A stretch of 9,316 nt of DNA from Caulobacteraceae bacterium (GTDB lineage: Bacteria; Pseudomonadota; Alphaproteobacteria; Caulobacterales; Caulobacteraceae): positions 1 to 9,316 of the forward strand of contig CANJYY010000078.1 of NCBI GenBank assembly GCA_947479185.1, in the 5' to 3' direction. Made by a program: the position numbers and the translations under genes. The notes under the pieces were generated by a model. That model had not been told where the DNA came from. It ran no database searches and worked only from the letters and a program-made list of their open reading frames with translations. Each line of letters starts with the position of its first letter. The stretch's first letter is position 1. Positions 7,083 to 9,316 of the stretch are shown here, piece after piece.

Positions 7083-7110
7083 GGGGACATGCACTGAAGT
7101 GCATGTCCCC
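7083..7110. repeat. Perfect hairpin, REP-like element
   Basis: The arms GGGGACATGCACT (7083-7095) and AGTGCATGTCCCC (7098-7110) are exact reverse complements. A realistic fold is a 12-bp stem closed by a TGAA loop. It starts 8 nt after the dehydrogenase stop and is followed by a separate classical terminator, so termination alone does not explain it. Similar GGGACATGCACT-type hairpins occur as dispersed REP-type repeats in proteobacteria (from memory). No second copy is in this window. Confidence 0.65.
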
Positions 7111-7121
7111 AACCTGATCAG

Positions 7122-7152
7122 CCCCGCCGGTGGAAGCGCCGGCGGGGTTTTT
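7122..7152 (+). terminator. Rho-independent terminator of the acyl-CoA dehydrogenase gene
   Basis: CCCCGCCGG (7122-7130) pairs with CCGGCGGGG (7139-7147) around an 8-nt loop, and TTTTT follows at 7148-7152. This is a strong GC stem with a T-tract, 46 nt past the dehydrogenase stop and just before the convergent DUF2141 gene. Confidence 0.88.
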
Positions 7153-7158
7153 CGTGCG

Positions 7159-7587
7159 TCAGGGATAGACCATCGGCACGGTCACGGCGGTCCCGGCGTC
7201 GGGCACGGTGATCTTCACCTCGGTGAAGGTCGGGCGGCGGCTGCGCGTCCACTGGCCGCTCATGCCCCAGCCTTCCTTCGGCCTGCCGTCGGTCTCGCGG
7301 GCCATCTGCATGTCGCTGTCGGCGTCGTGCAGCACCATCACCGCGTACTCGCCGGCCGGCACGTTGTGCACCACGACGGTTTCAGCGCCCGTGACGTCGC
7401 CGGCGGCGATCGAGCCGTAGTGGCCCTCGGGCTTCATGAACTCGCTCGCGGTCTGCAGGGACACCAGCACGCGGCCGCCCTTGGGCTGAACGCCGGTCAG
7501 GGTCACCGTCACGTCCGCGGCCATCGCCGCGCTTGCCAGGCCCGCGCCGATCATCAGCGCCGTCAGGCTCAGTGCAATTCGTTTCAT
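7159..7587 (-). CDS. DUF2141 domain-containing exported protein
   Basis: This is a 142-residue secreted or periplasmic protein. Residues 1-23 form a clear Sec signal peptide: MKR, a hydrophobic core LSLTALMIGAGLA, and AMA at 21-23 before cleavage. The mature part is a single small beta-sandwich-like DUF2141 domain: DVTVTLTGVQPKGGRVLVSL (25-44), then PAGEYAVMVLHDADSD (77-92) and RPKEGWGMSG (102-111). The last two correspond to the HDxNxDGxxD...PKEGYGFS hallmark of the family, with Asp/Ser in place of some of the usual Asn/Gly. Function is unknown for DUF2141. GAGGA upstream supports ATG 7587. It is a single-gene unit with a promoter at about 7619-7646 and converges on the dehydrogenase terminator. 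Confidence 0.88.
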   Translation of the reverse strand: MKRIALSLTALMIGAGLASAAMAADVTVTLTGVQPKGGRVLVSLQTASEFMKPEGHYGSIAAGDVTGAETVVVHNVPAGEYAVMVLHDADSDMQMARETDGRPKEGWGMSGQWTRSRRPTFTEVKITVPDAGTAVTVPMVYP

Positions 7588-7618
7588 CGGGGTCGTTCCT
7601 CTTGTTGAGACAAGGAAC

Positions 7619-7653
7619 TTTATAAATCAAAGTGCATTGCCGTCACGTTACGG
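7619..7653 (-). promoter_or_regulatory. Promoter and overlapping palindrome of the DUF2141 gene
   Basis: On the minus strand GTGACGG (-35, 7646-7640) is 16 nt from TATAAA (-10, 7624-7619), with the -10 about 32 nt from the ATG at 7587. GTGACGG is one change from the Caulobacter housekeeping TTGACGS. CCGTCACGTTACGG (7640-7653), palindromic at 12 of 14 positions, covers the -35 and could be an operator. This is read from consensus only. Confidence 0.5.
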
Positions 7654-7673
7654 TTTGGTCATGTCGCCGCACG

Positions 7674-7688
7674 CTCCCCCGGGGGGAG
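7674..7688. terminator. GC-only hairpin after the membrane protein gene
   Basis: CTCCCCC (7674-7680) runs directly into GGGGGGAG (7681-7688), a nearly loopless inverted repeat just past the end of the minus-strand gene ending at 7695. There is no T-tract. It may slow or end transcription before the DUF2141 promoter, or be a 3'-stabilising repeat. Confidence 0.4.
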
Positions 7689-7694
7689 GGGGTC

Positions 7695-8105
7695 TCAGAT
7701 GTTGAACACCGGCCCGTCGACCAGCTGGCGGCTTTCCCAGAAGGGCAGGGACAGGGTGAGGCCCATCAGCACCTCGAGCACGACCAGCTGCACGCCGCGC
7801 GGATCGGCCTGTTTGTCGAGGACGCTGGAGGCGACACGGCCGATGGCCGAGCCGGCCCACAGCAGCGACAGCGCCAGCGCCATGGTCGCGCCGAGGCTGG
7901 GATAGTAGCCGAGCAGGCTGGCCGTGCCGGCATGGGCCATCAGCATCATCGCCCCGAAGCCCCGCGCCATGGCCAGGCCGCCGGGCGCGGCTTCCAGCGC
8001 CGTCAGGCCGCGCAGCTGCAGCGCCTCGTGCGGCCGCGCCAGGGCAAAGCCGCCCAGACCTCCGGCGAGACAGCAGGCGAACACGGCGAGGACATAGGGG
8101 ATCAA
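7695..8105 (-). CDS. Small four-helix membrane protein, function unknown
   Basis: The 136-residue product has four predicted membrane helices (about 3-23, 44-64, 67-92, 105-122) and a C-terminal polar tail ending DGPVFNI. Layout and the ARGFGAMMLMAHAG / SLGATMALALSLLWAG pattern resemble small DUF4345-type membrane proteins, but that match is tentative. No ATG or GTG is well placed. TTG at 8105 has GGAG 7 nt upstream (within the end of the VOC gene) and starts exactly at helix 1, so I chose it. A GTG at 8084 would cut into helix 1. The open frame continues upstream, but that part overlaps the VOC gene in another frame and is compositionally a shadow. It lies 4 nt after the VOC stop, so the two genes are probably cotranscribed and coupled. 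Confidence 0.7.
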   Translation of the reverse strand: MIPYVLAVFACCLAGGLGGFALARPHEALQLRGLTALEAAPGGLAMARGFGAMMLMAHAGTASLLGYYPSLGATMALALSLLWAGSAIGRVASSVLDKQADPRGVQLVVLEVLMGLTLSLPFWESRQLVDGPVFNI

Positions 8106-8109
8106 GGCG

Positions 8110-8496
8110 TCACTCCGGCGCGTGGCAGACGGCTTCGATATTGAGGCCGTCGGGGTCGAGCACGAAGGCTCCGTAATAGTGGGGGTGATAGTGAGTCCGC
8201 AGCCCCGGCGGGCCATTGTCGCGCCCGCCCGCGGCCATCGCCGCGGCGTAGAAGGCGTCGACCGTCTTCCGGTCCGGCGCGGCCAGGGCCACGTGCAGGC
8301 TCCCGGTCGCGGGACCGGCGTTTCCGATCCAGAACCAGGGCCGCCCCCCGGAGCCATAGCCCAGGTGACCGCTGCCGCCGGTCTGTTCCGGGGTGACCTC
8401 CATGATCACCGCGATGCCCAGCGGAGCCAGGGCCGCGTCGTAAAACGCCCGTGACCGGGTCAGATCGCTGACGGTCGCGCCGACATGATCGAGCAT
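8110..8496 (-). CDS. VOC-family protein (glyoxalase/dioxygenase-like)
   Basis: This 128-residue protein is of the vicinal oxygen chelate fold, with two beta-alpha-beta-beta-beta modules. Module one is MLDHVGATVSDLTRSRAFYDAALAPLG, and module two begins SLHVALAAPDRKTVDAFYAAAMAAGG (66-91). Typical metal-ligand positions are filled by His4, His68 and Glu121 (in DPDGLNIEAV), so metal binding is plausible. GLRTHYHPHYYGAFVLDPDG (98-117) is characteristic of a widespread lactoylglutathione-lyase-related group with no settled substrate, so a specific lyase name is not justified. AAGGAG 6 nt upstream supports ATG 8496. It is probably the first gene of a two-gene unit with the membrane protein downstream. 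It is divergent from groESL, sharing the 209-nt gap at 8497-8705. Confidence 0.88.
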   Translation of the reverse strand: MLDHVGATVSDLTRSRAFYDAALAPLGIAVIMEVTPEQTGGSGHLGYGSGGRPWFWIGNAGPATGSLHVALAAPDRKTVDAFYAAAMAAGGRDNGPPGLRTHYHPHYYGAFVLDPDGLNIEAVCHAPE

Positions 8497-8572
8497 GATG
8501 GACTCCTTCGCCGAGGGGCGATCCTACGCGTTTAAAACCGCGGCCGGGAGGGGCTCAATCGGCCCCCGTTCC

Positions 8573-8601
8573 CTTGACTCCAGAGGGCCGCGACCCTAAC
8601 T
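8573..8601 (+). promoter_or_regulatory. Sigma-32-like heat-shock promoter of groESL
   Basis: CTTGAC (8573-8578) and CCCTAACT (8594-8601) are 15 nt apart. They fit the alphaproteobacterial RpoH pattern (CTTG, about 13-16 nt, CYTATNT-like) with small deviations. Transcription would begin near 8607, just before the CIRCE element. Caulobacter groESL is known to use RpoH together with HrcA/CIRCE. Confidence 0.6.
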
Positions 8602-8612
8602 GCGCAGCGTCG

Positions 8613-8639
8613 TTGGCACTCGGGGTTCGTGACTGCTAA
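8613..8639 (+). promoter_or_regulatory. CIRCE element (HrcA operator), degenerate
   Basis: TTGGCACTC, 9 nt, then GACTGCTAA, against the consensus TTAGCACTC-N9-GAGTGCTAA. There is one substitution per arm and the spacing is exact. It sits in the groESL leader, 67 nt before the groES ATG, the expected place. HrcA bound here would repress groESL at normal temperature. The arms still pair at 7 of 9 positions, plus one G-T. Confidence 0.85.
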
Positions 8640-8705
8640 CAGCAGCGCCCCCGATGGTCGGCGAAGACCATTCAAACCCAGATTTACGCACACGGAGACG
8701 ACCCG

Positions 8706-8996
8706 ATGAAGTTTCGTCCTCTTGGCGACCGCGTCCTTGTGAAGCGCGTCGAGGAAGAACAGAAGACCAAGGGCGGGATCATCATTCCCGACACGGTCAA
8801 GGAAAAGCCGCAGGAAGGCGAAGTCATCGCCGTCGGGCCTGGCGCCCGCGACGATGCCGGCAAGGTTCACGCGCTCGACGTGAAGGCCGGCGATCGCATC
8901 CTGTTCGGCAAGTGGTCCGGCACCGAAGTGAAGGTGGACGGCGAAGACCTGCTGATCATGAAGGAAAGCGACGTTCTGGGCGTGGTCGAGAAGTAA
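8706..8996 (+). CDS. groES: Co-chaperonin GroES
   Basis: This 96-residue cytoplasmic protein forms the heptameric lid of the GroEL folding chamber. It is full length for the family. [13 protein letters not shown] (2-14) is the first beta strand pair. The mobile loop (about 17-34) includes the GGIIIP segment (23-28), whose hydrophobic tripeptide docks on the GroEL apical domain. GEVIAVGPG (38-46) and the roof loop follow, then [35 protein letters not shown]. The ATG at 8706 has GGAG 8 nt upstream. It is the first gene of the groESL operon under the RpoH-like promoter and CIRCE element, with 54 nt to groEL. Confidence 0.97.
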   Translation: MKFRPLGDRVLVKRVEEEQKTKGGIIIPDTVKEKPQEGEVIAVGPGARDDAGKVHALDVKAGDRILFGKWSGTEVKVDGEDLLIMKESDVLGVVEK

Positions 8997-9035
8997 CCCT
9001 TCTCCCACCGCCTGCGCTTCCCCCACATCTGATAG

Positions 9036-9316
<281 letters not shown>

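Noticed and set aside
8106..8357. Upstream extension of the small membrane protein frame
   Set aside because: It lies in an alternative frame of the VOC gene and encodes a Pro/Arg/Thr-rich stretch with no helices. The TTG at 8105 marks a sharp change to a membrane-protein pattern.
8523..8540. GCGTTTAAAACCGCGG as a possible regulator (CtrA-like) site near groESL
   Set aside because: It does not match the TTAA-N7-TTAA pattern, and no second half site is present.

Overview
The window is high-GC alphaproteobacterial chromosome, most likely from the Caulobacterales (Caulobacter, Brevundimonas or Phenylobacterium type). The GroES protein and GroEL N-terminus look closest to Caulobacter sequences as I remember them. 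The groESL leader combines a heat-shock-like promoter with a CIRCE operator, and the intergenic hairpins are of a kind I associate with this group. No phage, transposase, integrase, CRISPR array, tRNA or rRNA is visible. Most of the window is ordinary core chromosome.

Layout, left to right. Positions 1-167 hold a large imperfect inverted repeat and no gene. At 168-1237 a small membrane protein of unknown function overlaps (ATGA) a CDP-alcohol phosphatidyltransferase with a variant, YnbA-like active-site motif. A hairpin separates these from the convergent rluB-type pseudouridine synthase (1267-2517, minus), which carries a long basic disordered tail. Divergent from rluB is tadA (tRNA adenosine deaminase, about 2598-3065, plus). 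Two minus-strand genes follow: an unrecognised 162-residue protein (3076-3564) and a GNAT acetyltransferase (3678-4268).

A compact plus-strand operon at 4387-5663 encodes two diverged DUF2975 membrane proteins and, with no intergenic base, a small XRE-family regulator. It is an expanded version of the DUF2975 + HTH pairs known from Bacillus (YoaS/YozG). This is the least understood module here. Next is a monocistronic ACAD10/11-like acyl-CoA dehydrogenase (5768-7075), preceded by a perfect PsrA/FadR-like operator palindrome and followed by a REP-like hairpin and an intrinsic terminator.

On the minus strand, 7159-7587 encodes an exported DUF2141 protein with its own promoter and a palindrome over the -35 region. 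At 7695-8496 a VOC-family protein is followed by a small four-helix membrane protein that probably starts at TTG. The window closes with groES and the first 88 codons of groEL. Gene functions span lipid metabolism, RNA modification, envelope proteins of unknown role and protein folding. Apart from groESL, the DUF2975/XRE operon, the phosphatidyltransferase pair and the VOC pair, neighbours show no obvious functional link.
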